Below, one piece after another: positions 1 through 11,112 of a stretch of 64,000 nt of DNA. Below the pieces are notes generated by a model, which was not told where the DNA came from, did not search any database, and saw nothing but the letters and a program-made list of their open reading frames with translations. The DNA is from Hirsutella rhossiliensis (taxonomy: Eukaryota > Ascomycota > Sordariomycetes > Hypocreales > Ophiocordycipitaceae): positions 1,922,001-1,986,000 of the forward strand of contig NW_025408677.1 of the NCBI RefSeq assembly GCF_020360975.1. The letters run 5' to 3'. How positions within the stretch are numbered: position 1 is the stretch's first letter; each line of letters begins with the position of its first letter. Made by a program: the position numbers and the translations under genes.

Positions 1-3000
1 TCCTCCGACTTTGCGTACATGGGGTTCCGCAGGACAACCTCGTAGTGTGGCTTGAAGTCGAAGCTCCGCTTGCCGTCCTCGATGGCGCGTTCGAACATGA
101 TGCCCGTGATCCACTGAACCTTGCCCGAGAGCTTCATGACTACCTTTTTAAACATGGCGCCTGCCTTGACGCTGTCCTCCGTCAGCAGGCCCTCGTCGAC
201 CTCGCGTCGGCGCGCCGCTTCCCGGATCAGGTGGCTGTAGTCTGGTATGGCTAGGATATACTCGCCGCTGTCAATCGTCATGAAACGCTTCGCGTCGTCC
301 TCGGTGTTGATGTTACACCTCACGTCACTGCGCCAGCACATCAGGAAGCCCGCTCCGTTGCCCGTCACCCGATACGGGTCGCGGGTGCCCTTGAGCGACA
401 GGTGCATGTCGCCACCCCCCTTCCACGCCAAGTGGATGCGAGAATGGGTGTTGAGCCTCAGCTTGTCCCAGAAGCCTGCTCGCTCTGACGGGTCGACCTG
501 CGGCTTCGTAAAGGACTCCACCACCATCATCATGTCCTGGACGGCGGGCTGGTAGCAAGGGCCCCACGTGATTCGGGTTGGCAGGGCCGTATTGATGTCC
601 ATGTACACGTCCGAAAACGACTTGATGGGCCCAATCGTGCGCCGGACCTCGATGGCGAAGCCCCCGTCATTGGGTGAGGCGGCGTCGGCGTTCCGTGGGG
701 GAATCACGTTGACCCTCACCCGCCGAGTCGACTCGACACCTCGAAACTCCTCGCCCACGACAAAGTTGGCCTTGAGCAAGACGGACTGCACCCTGGACGA
801 CTGTCCCGTCTTCAAGGCTGGTATATGCAGGAACGGCAGCGGATAGTCGCGCAGGTTAAACCGAGCCTCGCTCATGCCGATGGAGACATGCATGGGAACT
901 AGGAGGCTGTACTTTGTGTCCAGCGGCATCCCCTTGCCGACCTTGTGGATGAATGCTGGGAGGTCCTTCATGGCAAAAGTCGGCTTGTCAATGGTGAGGT
1001 GAAAGTCGAATATCATAGTGGACATGAGAGCAGGCCTCTGGGGCACCTCGAGGATGTTCTCGGTCACCTCGACGTCTTCGGGCGTCTGGCTGAGGCCCCA
1101 GAACATTCCACGCAACTCCCTCATGCTGGCTTGAGACGCCTTGTACGCACGGTCGATCCGCTTCTTCCACGACTGGGCGTCAAAAAGATCCAAGTGGGCG
1201 CGCGCCTCGTCTTCCGACACCTTTGCATGCCCGTGGATGCCAAGGCTCTCGCCGTCTGGGTCATATCGCGGCATGGTCCCTCGAGAAAGGCCGTGGACGT
1301 CTTGTTGGTAGCTGTCCAGGCTTCGACTTCTGAACCACGACGAGGATGACTGGTCTGGGCGGCCACGGGGCCGCGCCGATTTGGAGCGGACCTTGCTTCC
1401 CCGTCCCGCAGCCTCCTCGCGTACCTTCTTTGACTTGACCCGGAAAGCCTCTTGGCGGGCTAGCCTCTGCATCTGCTCCACGCGGCCGGTGCGATAGATG
1501 ATGCCCAGTTTCCACTCAAACGCGCCGTCCTCTAGCTCCAAGAGAAGGGCTCGGGACCTAAAGGATATTTTGGGCACCTTCCTGGGACCCTGGGGCTTCT
1601 TTTCCAGTATGTACTCGTTGGTCCCCGTCTTGAAGCGATGATGAAGCTGCTGCACCGCCTTGATGACGTTAGTGATGTTGTCCGTGATTCGATTGACAAT
1701 GACTTCGTGAGGAATTGCGACTCGGATAGCCTCGGTGGCAACGTCAATCATTTTCTCTTCGGCGTATCCCCCGAGAGCCAGCTTGTGTCTCGACTCGCGC
1801 CAATCAATGCGCCCGTTCTTGACGCTGACGATCCTCGCCCACACATTGCGCGTGCGCGGGGGCTCGACGTAGAGGCGGACGAGCTTGGCAGATAGGTAAG
1901 GAGTGGACCATCGATGGCGACCTGCTTCTAGGCCATAGACATGGAGCATCATCAACGGCTCGTGGGGCATTTCCGCCTTTACCTGGACCAAGGCGGCTTT
2001 GACGTCTACCGTGAAGAGTTCAGGATTGACCGTCGATGCACTGATCGTATCGGACACGCCTGGCGAGGCAGGAATTTGGTCTGGGCTCAGGTACGAGCTC
2101 TGCTGCCGAGGCCTTGGGGCGTCTCGGCCCGTCCTCAGGAAGGCCCTTCGCAAGGTCATGACGGCGACGCCCATTGCATAGTGTCGGTACAGGGAATATT
2201 GCATCATGACGGTCCGAACCGACGACTGCATGTGAAACACCGGGCCATGGCCGTCGCTCGATGCCGAGAAAACGAGTTCCAGGCGCGGGACACTGACAAA
2301 CGGCTCGGCCTCGAGGCGGTCTGCGGCCTCGACGATTTGGGCCTCCATACCACGAGCGTGCAGGGCGAGCCGACGGCCATCGCCGGTGTTTTGCGGTTTC
2401 CTCCTGAATCTCGGGGACGTCGGAGTGGAGGCCAAGTCGGAGTCAGACTGGTTAATGGACCGACTGTGCGTCCGCCTCCTCGTCGGCTGCCGCTGCGGCC
2501 CTTCAAACTTGTGTGCTCGGTACTCGGCAGAGAAGGAGTCGAGGTGCAGAGAAACACCCCTCGTGTCGTCCGAGATGTCCTCGTCCACGCCGGCGACCTC
2601 GACGTTGAAATCTGCTGCCTCGAAGTGATAGCGGATGAGCCAGTCAGGCATGGAGCGGAGGAAGTTTTGGCGGTGGATCGTCTTGGAGGTGGCGCGCTTT
2701 TCAGGCTCGACGTCCGTCCGCAGCTGCCGGACAATCTGCCGCAGGCCATCCGATATTTCCTGCCTCACCATGCTGATGGAAAAGGACTGAATGTTGCCGG
2801 TGACATCGACGCAGACGTCGGGGTGGGCCCCCAGATGGACTCTGAGGTCCAGGGACTCGGTTGTGATGAGATTGAAGATTTCTCCGGAGCAGGTCTGGTA
2901 GTAGAGGCGATGAGACTGTAACCTCATTGCACCGTCGAGGAAGTAGTGCAGGTCCTCGACCGAGGAATGAGACGACTCCACGTCTAGTGACACGGATGAT

Positions 3001-4613
3001 ATCGACGAAATGATGAGGTCAAAATCGTCCGGATCTTGTGTGTCCTGCAAGGGCTTGAGTTTGATCCGAACCACGGGCTCATGCATGGAGAGCTTCATGT
3101 TGGCCTTAGGCAAGAGTCGTGAGATGAGGCTGTAATGCCTGTTGCGCCGCGCCTTGGGGGGTGCCGGTTCCGGCTGCATCAGGGCAATGAGAAGCGGTAG
3201 GTGGCGAGGATCGAGGTCAACCGATGGTGAGGTGACGACCGAGTTGGCAAACAGAATGTTTGCGTTCTTCTCATCAATGATGCCATCCTGCGCCAGCTGG
3301 ACCGTCTTCGACGGCAACGTGGTGCGGACGGTTGTGGTGGCCATTGGGACGTAGACCAGCCTCTCCAGCTTGCCGTGCCCGTCGTCGATGCCAAGAGAGA
3401 TGGACAGGGCGGCAGCCAGGGCCTCGTGGGCAGTGTCCTTTGACGAAAAGTACATGCGATGGGCCGGCGACTTGGAGTCGAGGCGGTGGAGGTCGAAGCC
3501 AACTTCCTTCATCGAGGCGTTGAGAAGGATGGGGCTCGAGGCGGGCTTGACCGAGGTGACATTCTTTGTGAGGCCGACAAAGCTGACGGCGAATTGAACC
3601 TCTTTGATGCCCCGCAAGATGGAGCTGAAGAATTGCTTCGAGTCGGAAACAGTCCTCATCAAGTCCGCGCTCTCGCTGCCAGGCTCGTCCGATTTCGGCA
3701 CGGTTGGACTCATGGCAATGTCCAGGGGCTCGTCCGAAGGCGAGGTCGCAGGGGCTCCGCGGCACCGCTTGAATTTAGCCACACACAGCTGGATGTCGTC
3801 GTAGGGGATGTGGACTCTGCCCAGCTTTAGGGCGACGGTGGCTTCTCGCAGTCCGTCTTTGGATTCGTATAGAAAGCCGTGTATATTGAGCAGCGCGTGA
3901 TCGAGTACCTCTAGCGACTCGTTGCCGTCGGCAGTGAACAAGAGGCTTCGCAACGTGACGATCCACTCGGCCTGGCGGTGGTCTTGTTTCTGCGATTGCG
4001 ATTTCTGAAAGGAGAAGCGGGCACGGTCGACCATCTTGCGTCTAGTGTCGACGGCAATGGTGAAGCTGCCGACCTGGACGTGACCCACGTCCACAACGCT
4101 GATGGTTGAGTTTGTCGCAACCAAGTCGACCATGCGCAGCCATTTGATATTGCGATGCAGCCGCTGGACCCTCTGCTTTGACTTGACAATATGTTTCCAG
4201 ATGGCGGTTCGAGACGCTGCCTGCGCATTCGGGTGTGCGGATCGCTTCTCATGCAGCGGTGCCGACTCGAAAGAAGACTCATCCTCGCAAGCTGCTTCGT
4301 TCCCGGCCTCTCTGTCCCCTGTCTGTTTTCGTCGCTGAATCTCTCGAACATCGATTGTCACGACGAGCTCACTCAGGACGAGGCTAATCCAAGTCGGCTG
4401 CGCAAACGTGGGGCGGTGGATGTTGAGCCCCAGGCCCCGGATTTCGACCGTGAAGCCGTCTCGGGGCGTGTATGCGAGGCGGCGTAGCGATAGGTATCCG
4501 ATGCGCTGGATGGATACGCCGGTGATGATTCGAATCACGGCGAAGATGACAAAGGACGAAAGGTAGAGTAGCACGATGAGGCCCAGGAGAAAGGTCGGGT
4601 TGAGGAGCGCCAT
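1..4613 (-). CDS. FMP27: Fmp27/Hobbit (BLTP2-type) bridge-like lipid transfer protein, N-terminal part
   Basis: One reading frame is open without interruption from the ATG at 4613 to the left edge (1537 codons), so the 3' half lies outside the window. An in-frame TAA a few codons upstream supports this start. The protein opens with a hydrophobic segment (residues about 4-30, MALLNPTFLLGLIVLLYLSS) followed by an RIGYLSLRRLAYTP region and an IRGLGLNIHRPTF strand, the N-terminal layout of this family. The family-naming GFWDK motif is present as AGFWDKLRLNTHSR at about residue 1379 (positions 462-479), in frame with the start. A Ser-rich SSSSWFRSRS segment near residue 1092 fits the upstream SW region. 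Family members are tube-like proteins at ER-plasma membrane contacts that move lipids; that role comes from family knowledge. The uninterrupted 4.6 kb frame argues against introns here. Csf1 was considered but its N-terminus differs. Confidence 0.9.
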   Translation of the reverse strand, partial: MALLNPTFLLGLIVLLYLSSFVIFAVIRIITGVSIQRIGYLSLRRLAYTPRDGFTVEIRGLGLNIHRPTFAQPTWISLVLSELVVTIDVREIQRRKQTGDREAGNEAACEDESSFESAPLHEKRSAHPNAQAASRTAIWKHIVKSKQRVQRLHRNIKWLRMVDLVATNSTISVVDVGHVQVGSFTIAVDTRRKMVDRARFSFQKSQSQKQDHRQAEWIVTLRSLLFTADGNESLEVLDHALLNIHGFLYESKDGLREATVALKLGRVHIPYDDIQLCVAKFKRCRGAPATSPSDEPLDIAMSPTVPKSDEPGSESADLMRTVSDSKQFFSSILRGIKEVQFAVSFVGLTKNVTSVKPASSPILLNASMKEVGFDLHRLDSKSPAHRMYFSSKDTAHEALAAALSISLGIDDGHGKLERLVYVPMATTTVRTTLPSKTVQLAQDGIIDEKNANILFANSVVTSPSVDLDPRHLPLLIALMQPEPAPPKARRNRHYSLISRLLPKANMKLSMHEPVVRIKLKPLQDTQDPDDFDLIISSISSVSLDVESSHSSVEDLHYFLDGAMRLQSHRLYYQTCSGEIFNLITTESLDLRVHLGAHPDVCVDVTGNIQSFSISMVRQEISDGLRQIVRQLRTDVEPEKRATSKTIHRQNFLRSMPDWLIRYHFEAADFNVEVAGVDEDISDDTRGVSLHLDSFSAEYRAHKFEGPQRQPTRRRTHSRSINQSDSDLASTPTSPRFRRKPQNTGDGRRLALHARGMEAQIVEAADRLEAEPFVSVPRLELVFSASSDGHGPVFHMQSSVRTVMMQYSLYRHYAMGVAVMTLRRAFLRTGRDAPRPRQQSSYLSPDQIPASPGVSDTISASTVNPELFTVDVKAALVQVKAEMPHEPLMMLHVYGLEAGRHRWSTPYLSAKLVRLYVEPPRTRNVWARIVSVKNGRIDWRESRHKLALGGYAEEKMIDVATEAIRVAIPHEVIVNRITDNITNVIKAVQQLHHRFKTGTNEYILEKKPQGPRKVPKISFRSRALLLELEDGAFEWKLGIIYRTGRVEQMQRLARQEAFRVKSKKVREEAAGRGSKVRSKSARPRGRPDQSSSSWFRSRSLDSYQQDVHGLSRGTMPRYDPDGESLGIHGHAKVSEDEARAHLDLFDAQSWKKRIDRAYKASQASMRELRGMFWGLSQTPEDVEVTENILEVPQRPALMSTMIFDFHLTIDKPTFAMKDLPAFIHKVGKGMPLDTKYSLLVPMHVSIGMSEARFNLRDYPLPFLHIPALKTGQSSRVQSVLLKANFVVGEEFRGVESTRRVRVNVIPPRNADAASPNDGGFAIEVRRTIGPIKSFSDVYMDINTALPTRITWGPCYQPAVQDMMMVVESFTKPQVDPSERAGFWDKLRLNTHSRIHLAWKGGGDMHLSLKGTRDPYRVTGNGAGFLMCWRSDVRCNINTEDDAKRFMTIDSGEYILAIPDYSHLIREAARRREVDEGLLTEDSVKAGAMFKKVVMKLSGKVQWITGIMFERAIEDGKRSFDFKPHYEVVLRNPMYAKSE

Positions 4614-6019
4614 GATGGCCAGGACAGCGAGGGCCAGCGAGAGTTATGTCACTGTTCAGAGTAGGACGCATCAGCAAGAGCGCAGCTTGGAGCGACGTGG
4701 CGGAAGCATACATTGGGCTGTTGCCAGATGGACCATGACACAAATCGTTAGAGGTGGCTGCGAGTGACCTGCAACATGATTATGCCATCCAGGAGGATAT
4801 ATATGGTATTCGAACTCCAAGGTTCGTCTGATAGGGGAGGCGGTGGCAGACCCGCCCTCGACGGCCTCTTGAAGCGCGTACCGCTGGCACTTGAAAGGTC
4901 GAGTACGAAACAGAAAGCGGTTTTCGTGAGCGCTGAGCAACGCAGACCGTATGCGATTGAGGTATGGGAGAGCCAGGCCCGAAGTCCAGCGAGACGGCGC
5001 GCGGAGAGCAGCGGCGGCGTCGCAGGGAGCTAGCTTGTCTGTTCGTCGGAGCTTCAGGCCAAGCGTAACGGGCGCGGAGATGAGAGTCGCAAGGATCGGC
5101 CGAGTTCGAGGAAGCGATATAATTGGAGACACGGGGAATGGAGTTGGCGGCGGTGTCGAGAGGTGGTGGGCGGTGCTCGAGGTGAAGAGCAAGGCGGAGG
5201 AGGTTGCAGTTCCGAATATATGATGACGATGGTGTTGGAAAGGGAGTCGTGACTTATTGCTATCCCCAGGCACCTTGTCTCTGGTACCCGGAACCTATCG
5301 CAAAGCAAGCAGCCGAGCTCTTGGCGCCAAATTCGCCCCCACTACAGGTACTGCTACACGCTCAACAGGTCATCGCAGATGCGCTAATGGTGATGAAAAG
5401 AAAAAATGGACCTTGGAAATCATTTCATGTCTTGCGTGACGATCCGAATTGCAGGATGACATTTTCTACTCAACTACCAACCCGCCTCTCTAGGCACACG
5501 TCCAGAAAGCTCTCGAGCTCAGGCTCCTGCTCGGACAGCTCCGAAGCCCGAGGCGGCGACGGCGTCATAGAGCTGTGCAGTTTCGGGGACCCACTGGACC
5601 GTCCCGCGGCGCATCACGGCAGGAAAACCAACTGTACATGCATGGACAAGTCAATCACCCGCTTCCCACCATCTGCGGCCAGTGACTGCAATTCCAATCG
5701 AGCCTGGAGCCGTGCCATGTCTCCCCAGAAGGAGGCAGCTGCTCAGACTTGCCCTGAACCACCGGTACGGGAGTCTGACATTCAAAAGCACAGCAAGGCG
5801 GGGCAGGCTTGTCTATATCTCTCTCGGTCGAGTTGCTGGGTCCTGGGGTCGTCTACACTTTGCATCTTGCTTCTCACGCGCATGCGCCGTACTCACTGTA
5901 GACTACGTCACATCTACTCGCGGCGTCACTGTTAAGCTGCATTCCATACTACAGCGGCAACCTCTGACATGGCCGTACTTGTCCAAAGCCCATGAGGAAC
6001 CGCAAGCGCTGGTCTGAGG
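4614..6019. other. Intergenic region upstream of FMP27
   Basis: This stretch holds the presumed promoter of the leftward FMP27 gene and the 3' side of the 6020-6851 gene. A 244-codon plus-strand frame (5204-5935) has irregular composition and no recognisable domain. I see no supported gene. Confidence 0.5.
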
Positions 6020-6851
6020 TCAGAGCCTCGTACATTTTCTCGTCGAGACGTCCTGACGCCGCATCTCTGCTTTCTCGGCTACCGCAAGCTCTGCTATTCT
6101 CTCGTCGATGAGTGCAATGTCTGCCTCGACCCTCAAGAGCTTCTCATTCATCATGTCCATGTACTCGTCATCTGTGAGCTTCTTGAGAGGGATCCATCGA
6201 AGCCAGCCCTCTTTGTCGCCCGTGCCCTTGGGCTTGGAGCCAAAGTGATTGACAACGGACTGTCCGCCGGCACCGAGAACCCCCCAGAATATCATGGCTG
6301 GTAGGATTTTGGCAGGGCCACCTGAGGCTGTTTCAGCAACGGCAACGGCAACGGGAGGGGGAAGACCCTGGAAGCGTACGCATCAAGCCCGCGACTGCAC
6401 CGGCCGCCGAGCCTGCCGTGGCGCTGACCGTGATTTTGTCGACGGGTCTCATCCCTTCCTCGCCTCCCCACGATCTAATCGCCACTGTCCTGGCGACTTG
6501 ACGCGCGCTGTGAGCCGAGGTTCCATGTCCAACAGAGTTGCTGGGACAAAGACGTACACCAGTAACTGTATCCGAGAGTAAAGAATTGGGTACCCGAAGC
6601 AAATCCGCTCATGTAAGGGTTCGTGTCCCTGGCAACGGCTGCCCCGACTCCGGCCAGGACACCGGCCGTACCTGAGTAGGCGTCAGAAACTCGGCATAAG
6701 AGCTGGACAGCCACCGCGTACCGCACCCAGCGGCCACCTTGAAGGGAGGGACGAGGAGTTCCACGACCCCCTGGGGCAGCAGGCTTCGCCTCTGATGCTG
6801 TGGCGCCGAGGAAGCCGGCCGGGGCTCATCCTGGGATGGAGTCGTGCCCAT
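6020..6851 (-). CDS. Conserved fungal Tim17-like small membrane protein
   Basis: Four exons: 6851-6722, 6671-6560, 6507-6380 and 6297-6020, giving 215 residues. Phases agree at all three junctions, and the introns are 50, 52 and 82 nt with GT-AG ends. The first intron joins KVAAGC to GTAGVLAGVGAAV and the second joins FFTLGYSY to ARQVARTVAI. The order resembles a fungal family I recall: a short N-terminus, DTNPYMSGFASGTQ, a Gly/Ala-rich membrane helix (ATAGSAAGAVAGLM), a second one (MIFWGVLGAGGQ), then a basic/Trp stretch and a C-terminal helical tail (LTDDEYMDMMNEKLL) that is probably coiled coil. Gly-rich paired helices are typical of Tim17/22/23-like membrane proteins, so a mitochondrial location is plausible but inferred. 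The middle donor (GTGTAC) is weaker than the others and is the least certain junction. Confidence 0.72.
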
Positions 6852-7653
6852 CGAGATGGGATTTGGAGGAAGTCAGGGTCTGGCGTTAAAGATGCGGCAG
6901 ACCATGAGGCCCCGATGAGAGCCGCGCCGAGTTCAGGAGGAATTGGTGACCACTCAAGGCGGCTTCTTTGTTGGAATGAGGGTGGATGATGATGAGTTTG
7001 ATGCCTTTTCCGCCACAGTGAGTGTGTACCTGCCGGATGATGTCTGAGAGTTAGCGTGGCACCTGACTCTTGTCTAGAGGTAGCATTATCTGCGTGGTGT
7101 GTACCTAAGAGCTCGGTACAGGACAGATACCTCACTCAAGCAACCAAGGCAAGCCTCCGCCAGGGCTAGGTGGGGTTTCACGGCGCGGCTGCCCCTGTGC
7201 GGAGCGCCAAAAGGCCCATCCGCGGGCCGTTGATGCGCTGGAGCTCACTGTAGAAAGCAGTTGGAGGGCCCGGAGCTTGCACGAAGGAAAAGGCTATTCC
7301 ACAACCGGACTAGCGGCTCCCACTCGCTGGCGGGTGAAAATTGGAGGGCAACCCTCGCCGTCCTGCCTCTTCACGACCTCTTTTTCCCCCAGGCCGAGCA
7401 AATTTCGTTTGACCTACCCACGTCACGGCACCGCCTTGACGCCAAAGACGTCACGCACCGACACCCGCGCGCTTCCGACCATTCAGTCGAGCCTCCCATC
7501 AGGATCCCTCCGACCTCCCTCTCGTCCCCGCTGCGAGAGAGCACCGGAGCTGTCGTGGAAGCCCCTCCTCTGTCAGCAGCAGCCCGCCCGCCTACGCGCC
7601 GCGGTCCTCGAATCCGTCGCGCGTAGCCGTCCTGCCTTTGCCCAACCGCAATC
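6852..7653. promoter_or_regulatory. Divergent intergenic region between Tim17-like gene and eIF4B
   Basis: The region is 802 bp long between two outward-facing starts. The eIF4B-proximal part (about 7360-7650) is C/T-rich on the plus strand, as in many fungal 5' leaders. No coding sequence is supported. Confidence 0.4.
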
Positions 7654-9773
7654 ATGGGTACGCCCCCTGTCTCTCGATGGCCCCCGAGCAAGCCTTGCTG
7701 ATGCCGTCTCAACAGCTCCCAAAAAGAAGGAACAACAGCAGAAAATGTCCCTCGGGGACTTTCTGACTGACTCAGGTCCGTCATCCCGCGCAAACCTCCC
7801 GCCGAATTGTTCACGGCACCGTCGTCACATGCCCTTGCCCCTTGCCGACGAGTTCCGTGCTTTCTGGGGCTCCCCCCGTCTCAATCCAGCGTCTGCTAAC
7901 ACGCTGCCAGGCTTCGGTGGAGGCTCTTGGGCCGACGAGGTTGAAGAGACCTATGGTGAGTGCCTTTTTACTGTCCTGTCTCTTACCACTGACGCTGACG
8001 CGATGATGTAGTTACCGGTACGTGCCACGTTGCCCTCGCCTGTCGTCCTCGGCCGACGTGCTGATCAGACTCTTCACCAGGCACCCAGCCGCTGCCGCCC
8101 AGCGATAGGCCTCGCCCCATGGGTGGCATGTCGTCCTGGCAGGACCGAGGTGAGTATCATGGGCGCTTGTCTTAGCCCTTTCCGGCTCCCCGCTGACCAT
8201 GACCAGCATACGCTCCCCGCGATTTTGGCCCCCAGCCTATCCCCGACAAGCCACCTTACACTGCTCACCTTGGCAATCTCTCCTATGACGCCACGATGGA
8301 AACCGTGGAGGAATTTTTTGAGGGTTGCGATGTTGCCAGCGTCCGAATCATTGAGGACCGCGAGATGATGCGCCCCAAGGGCTTCGGCTATGTCGAGTTT
8401 GCTAACGTGGACGGACTTAAGAAGGCCCTCGACCTCGATGGGCAGTCTTTCCAGGGAAGAATGATCAAGATCAAGGTGGCCGATCCTCGTACGTGCTCAC
8501 CTGCTCCCTCCACTGCTCCCTACGCTCTTCATCCCGCTGACTTATCTGTGCAGCCCGCGGAGGCGACGGGCGAATGGACTCTTCCCGCGACCTGACCGAC
8601 TGGACCCGCAAGGGCCCGCTTCCCGACCTTCCTGGCCAGAGATCCAGCCGCCAGCCGTCTGATTTTGGTGACCGCCGCCCGCGTGAGCCCGCCGCGGAGC
8701 CTCGACCCCAGCGCGAGCTGACCTGGGAGCGCCGAGGACCCCTGTCTCCGCTGGCCCAGCAGGAGTTTGCACCCCGGCCTCGCGACGACAGCCGCCCCCG
8801 TCCTGCCCCGGAGGGGCTCGGCGAACGCAGCGAATCGTTCCGCGGCAATCGACCAGGGCCCCCCGCTTGGGGCGAGGGCCGGCAAGAGGGCTCTCGCCCA
8901 CCCCGCCGAGATCAGCCCGAGCGCGTTGTCACTGCAGCCGAGAAGGACACGCAGTGGCGAGATCGGATGCGCCCCGATGCGCCAGTCAAGTCGTCGCCGC
9001 CATCCCGCGAGGGCAGCGAAGCCCCGTCATCCCCCTCTATGCCGTCGGCTGTTGCCGCCGTCGGCCCAGCCGTGCGCCCGCGCCTGAACCTGCAAAAGCG
9101 GACCGTGTCGGAGGTCACAGAGTCCGTGATCACTCCCACGGGCAGCGGCGACACCAAGGCGAGCCCGTTTGGCGCCGCCCGCCCCATCGACACGGCCACC
9201 AAGGAAAAGGAGATTGAGGAGAAGAGACAGCAGAGCGTCCGAGAGAAGCGCGAGGCTGAGGAGAAGGCCAAGGAAGAGCGACGCGTGGCCAAGCAGGCGG
9301 CGGCGGCCAAGGCCGAGGCCGACGCTCAGGAACAGAGTGCCAAGGAACTGGAAGAGAAGGCGGCGGCCGAGAAGGCTGCGGCCGAGGCCAAGGCGGACAG
9401 CGCGCAAGCAGAGAAGCAGAACGGAGAGTCGGCGGAGCAAAAGGTGCCGATCCGGAGCCAGGAGCCCCGCGAGCCCAAGGACCAAGTGGCAAACCCCAAG
9501 TCGAGAGCGGCCGAGGCCGGCAGCTGGAGGTCGGCGTCGACGGAGCAACGCGCGAGCCGCGGGGTGCCCAGCGGACCACGGGGCGGCCGGGGCGGCGGGG
9601 CCCCACGCGGCGCCCGTGTCGAGGGTCGTGGGGGCCGCACCAACGGCTCGCCGACGCAGCCGGCGGCTCCGGCGGGCGAGTCGCCGGTCGAGTCCCCGAA
9701 CTCGCCAGACGAGGATGGCTGGACGACGGTGCCCAACAAAAAGGGCCGCCAAGGCCGCCCCGTGGCGTCGTGA
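7654..9773 (+). CDS. TIF3: Translation initiation factor eIF4B (RRM protein)
   Basis: Seven exons: 7654-7657, 7716-7775, 7911-7955, 8012-8017, 8081-8149, 8207-8488 and 8554-9773, giving 561 residues. The first exon contributes only ATG plus one base, which splices to give MAPKKKEQQQKMSLGDFL, a typical fungal eIF4B start. An RRM spans about residues 78-154, with RNP2-like AHLGNLS and RNP1 KGFGYVEF. The C-terminal half is a single long exon rich in Arg, Glu and Ala: an R/G/P-rich segment, then a charged EEKAKEERR-type helix, an RGG-like patch (GRGGGAPRGAR) and the ending DEDGWTTVPNKKGR. eIF4B stimulates eIF4A helicase during scanning (family knowledge). The 6-nt exon 8012-8017 adds Val-Thr; skipping it (single intron 7956-8080) also stays in frame, so its use is not certain. 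Sce3 is the S. pombe counterpart. Confidence 0.92.
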
Positions 9774-11112
9774 GGGCACCAAAGAGAGACAAAAGAGGCA
9801 AGGCTCGGAGACAAAAGGGAGCGCGAGGACTGAGGGAAAAGGAGACTGTACATTTAGTGCGCATTTCCGGCTTATTTTGGGGGCTTTGGCGACTTTAGAT
9901 GGTGTCGCAAGATGCGCCAGCCAGCGGGTTGCCCCCGGGCCAAGTGAGGTGGGCGGGCCGTATTGACGAAGCATCGTCTCCTTTGCCTCCGCTGTTCGCA
10001 CCATGGCTCCCATGCCGGAAGGGGGGGGGGTTCTGTTGGCTCCCATGGTGGCTGTCGGTTTCGAGGGTCGGAGGGTTTCGTGGTGTCTCAAGCTCAGCGG
10101 AGCTCGCTGCCATGGACGAGGGCTCTTCAGAGAGGGAGAGAGGAAGCCTGTGAGGAGAGACTGCCCTGATGTCTGATTCCCCTCTTGTTTCTTTCCTGGC
10201 ACGGGGGGATGCTCGACGAGAATAGCATACGAAGCCGACGAGGAGATGAGAATTGTCTATTTTCCCTTTAATTTGAAAACTTGGTTCTGCTTCTCGTGGC
10301 GTGCATCTCAGTGCCGAGCCTCTCCCCTTGACTCGTCGTCCCGCATCTGAGAGGAGAGCGAACACGCAGCGTCAGGAGCCATCTCGACGACGACGACGTT
10401 GTTTTTGCACCTCCCCGCGCCGCAGCTCGGGGAGCCAGCTGTTCCCCCAAGGCAGAGGACAGCGCCCCCCCGCCCCGGCACGGCCCTCCGCGTCGCCGGC
10501 GGTTCTCCTCCCGCGCCTTCTTTGCTTTTTCCCCCTTCGAAAAGCCTTGCTTTCTTCCGCCTTGCTCCCTTATTCTGTTTCTTCAAATCGTTGCCCGCGG
10601 GGGGGGGGAGACCAGTAAGTAGTCCGCGGTCTTTCGTCCACCACTATCTGTTTGCTCGCCTGGTCTCGTCTGGGCCCTTGACGTTGAGGGCACGCACACA
10701 CCGAGGGTGCGGCCGTTGGCTTGCTACTCATCTACCCTTGTTGCCGTGACACGGAGTGGCGTCGTAGTTGGATGGGAGAAGCCGTGGCCCGCGCCGTCTT
10801 GTGCAGGAAAATGCTGTCCTCGAGGCTGTCCGGCATGACCTGGCTTCACTTCACCTCTCGTCGAGCAAGTCACCAATGTACGCATACACCACAGATGCCA
10901 TACACGTACAGACTATGCCTACATTCTATAGTATAGTACACTAACAGCGACTCATGTCCCCTTCTAAAGACCAAAACACCGAGGGAGGACTGGACAGCCG
11001 GCCCCCCGCTCGCACCCAATGCAAATGCGGAAAAACAGCATACCAACGACACGAAAGTGACAAAACGCCGACCAGATGCCCCCCCCCCCCTTTTTGCTAC
11101 AAGACATGGCCC
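9774..11112. other. Convergent intergenic region
   Basis: This is the 3' flank shared by eIF4B and the leftward GPHR-like gene. It contains a G homopolymer at about 10021-10030, a G run near 10600-10608 and a C run at about 11078-11091. A long minus-strand frame (9027-10202) mostly lies opposite eIF4B and looks like a GC-driven shadow. No gene is supported. Confidence 0.5.

Noticed and set aside
5204..5935. 244-codon plus-strand frame upstream of FMP27
   Set aside because: Cys/Ser/Arg-rich random-looking sequence starting at a non-supported position; no splice or domain evidence.
9027..10202. 391-codon minus-strand frame opposite eIF4B
   Set aside because: Nearly all of its body is antisense to the long GC-rich last exon of eIF4B; Leu/Arg-rich composition is typical of a shadow frame.
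10021..11091. Biological meaning of the long G and C homopolymers
   Set aside because: Runs of about 9-14 G or C are most likely slippage-prone or assembly-sensitive sites; lengths should be checked in reads.
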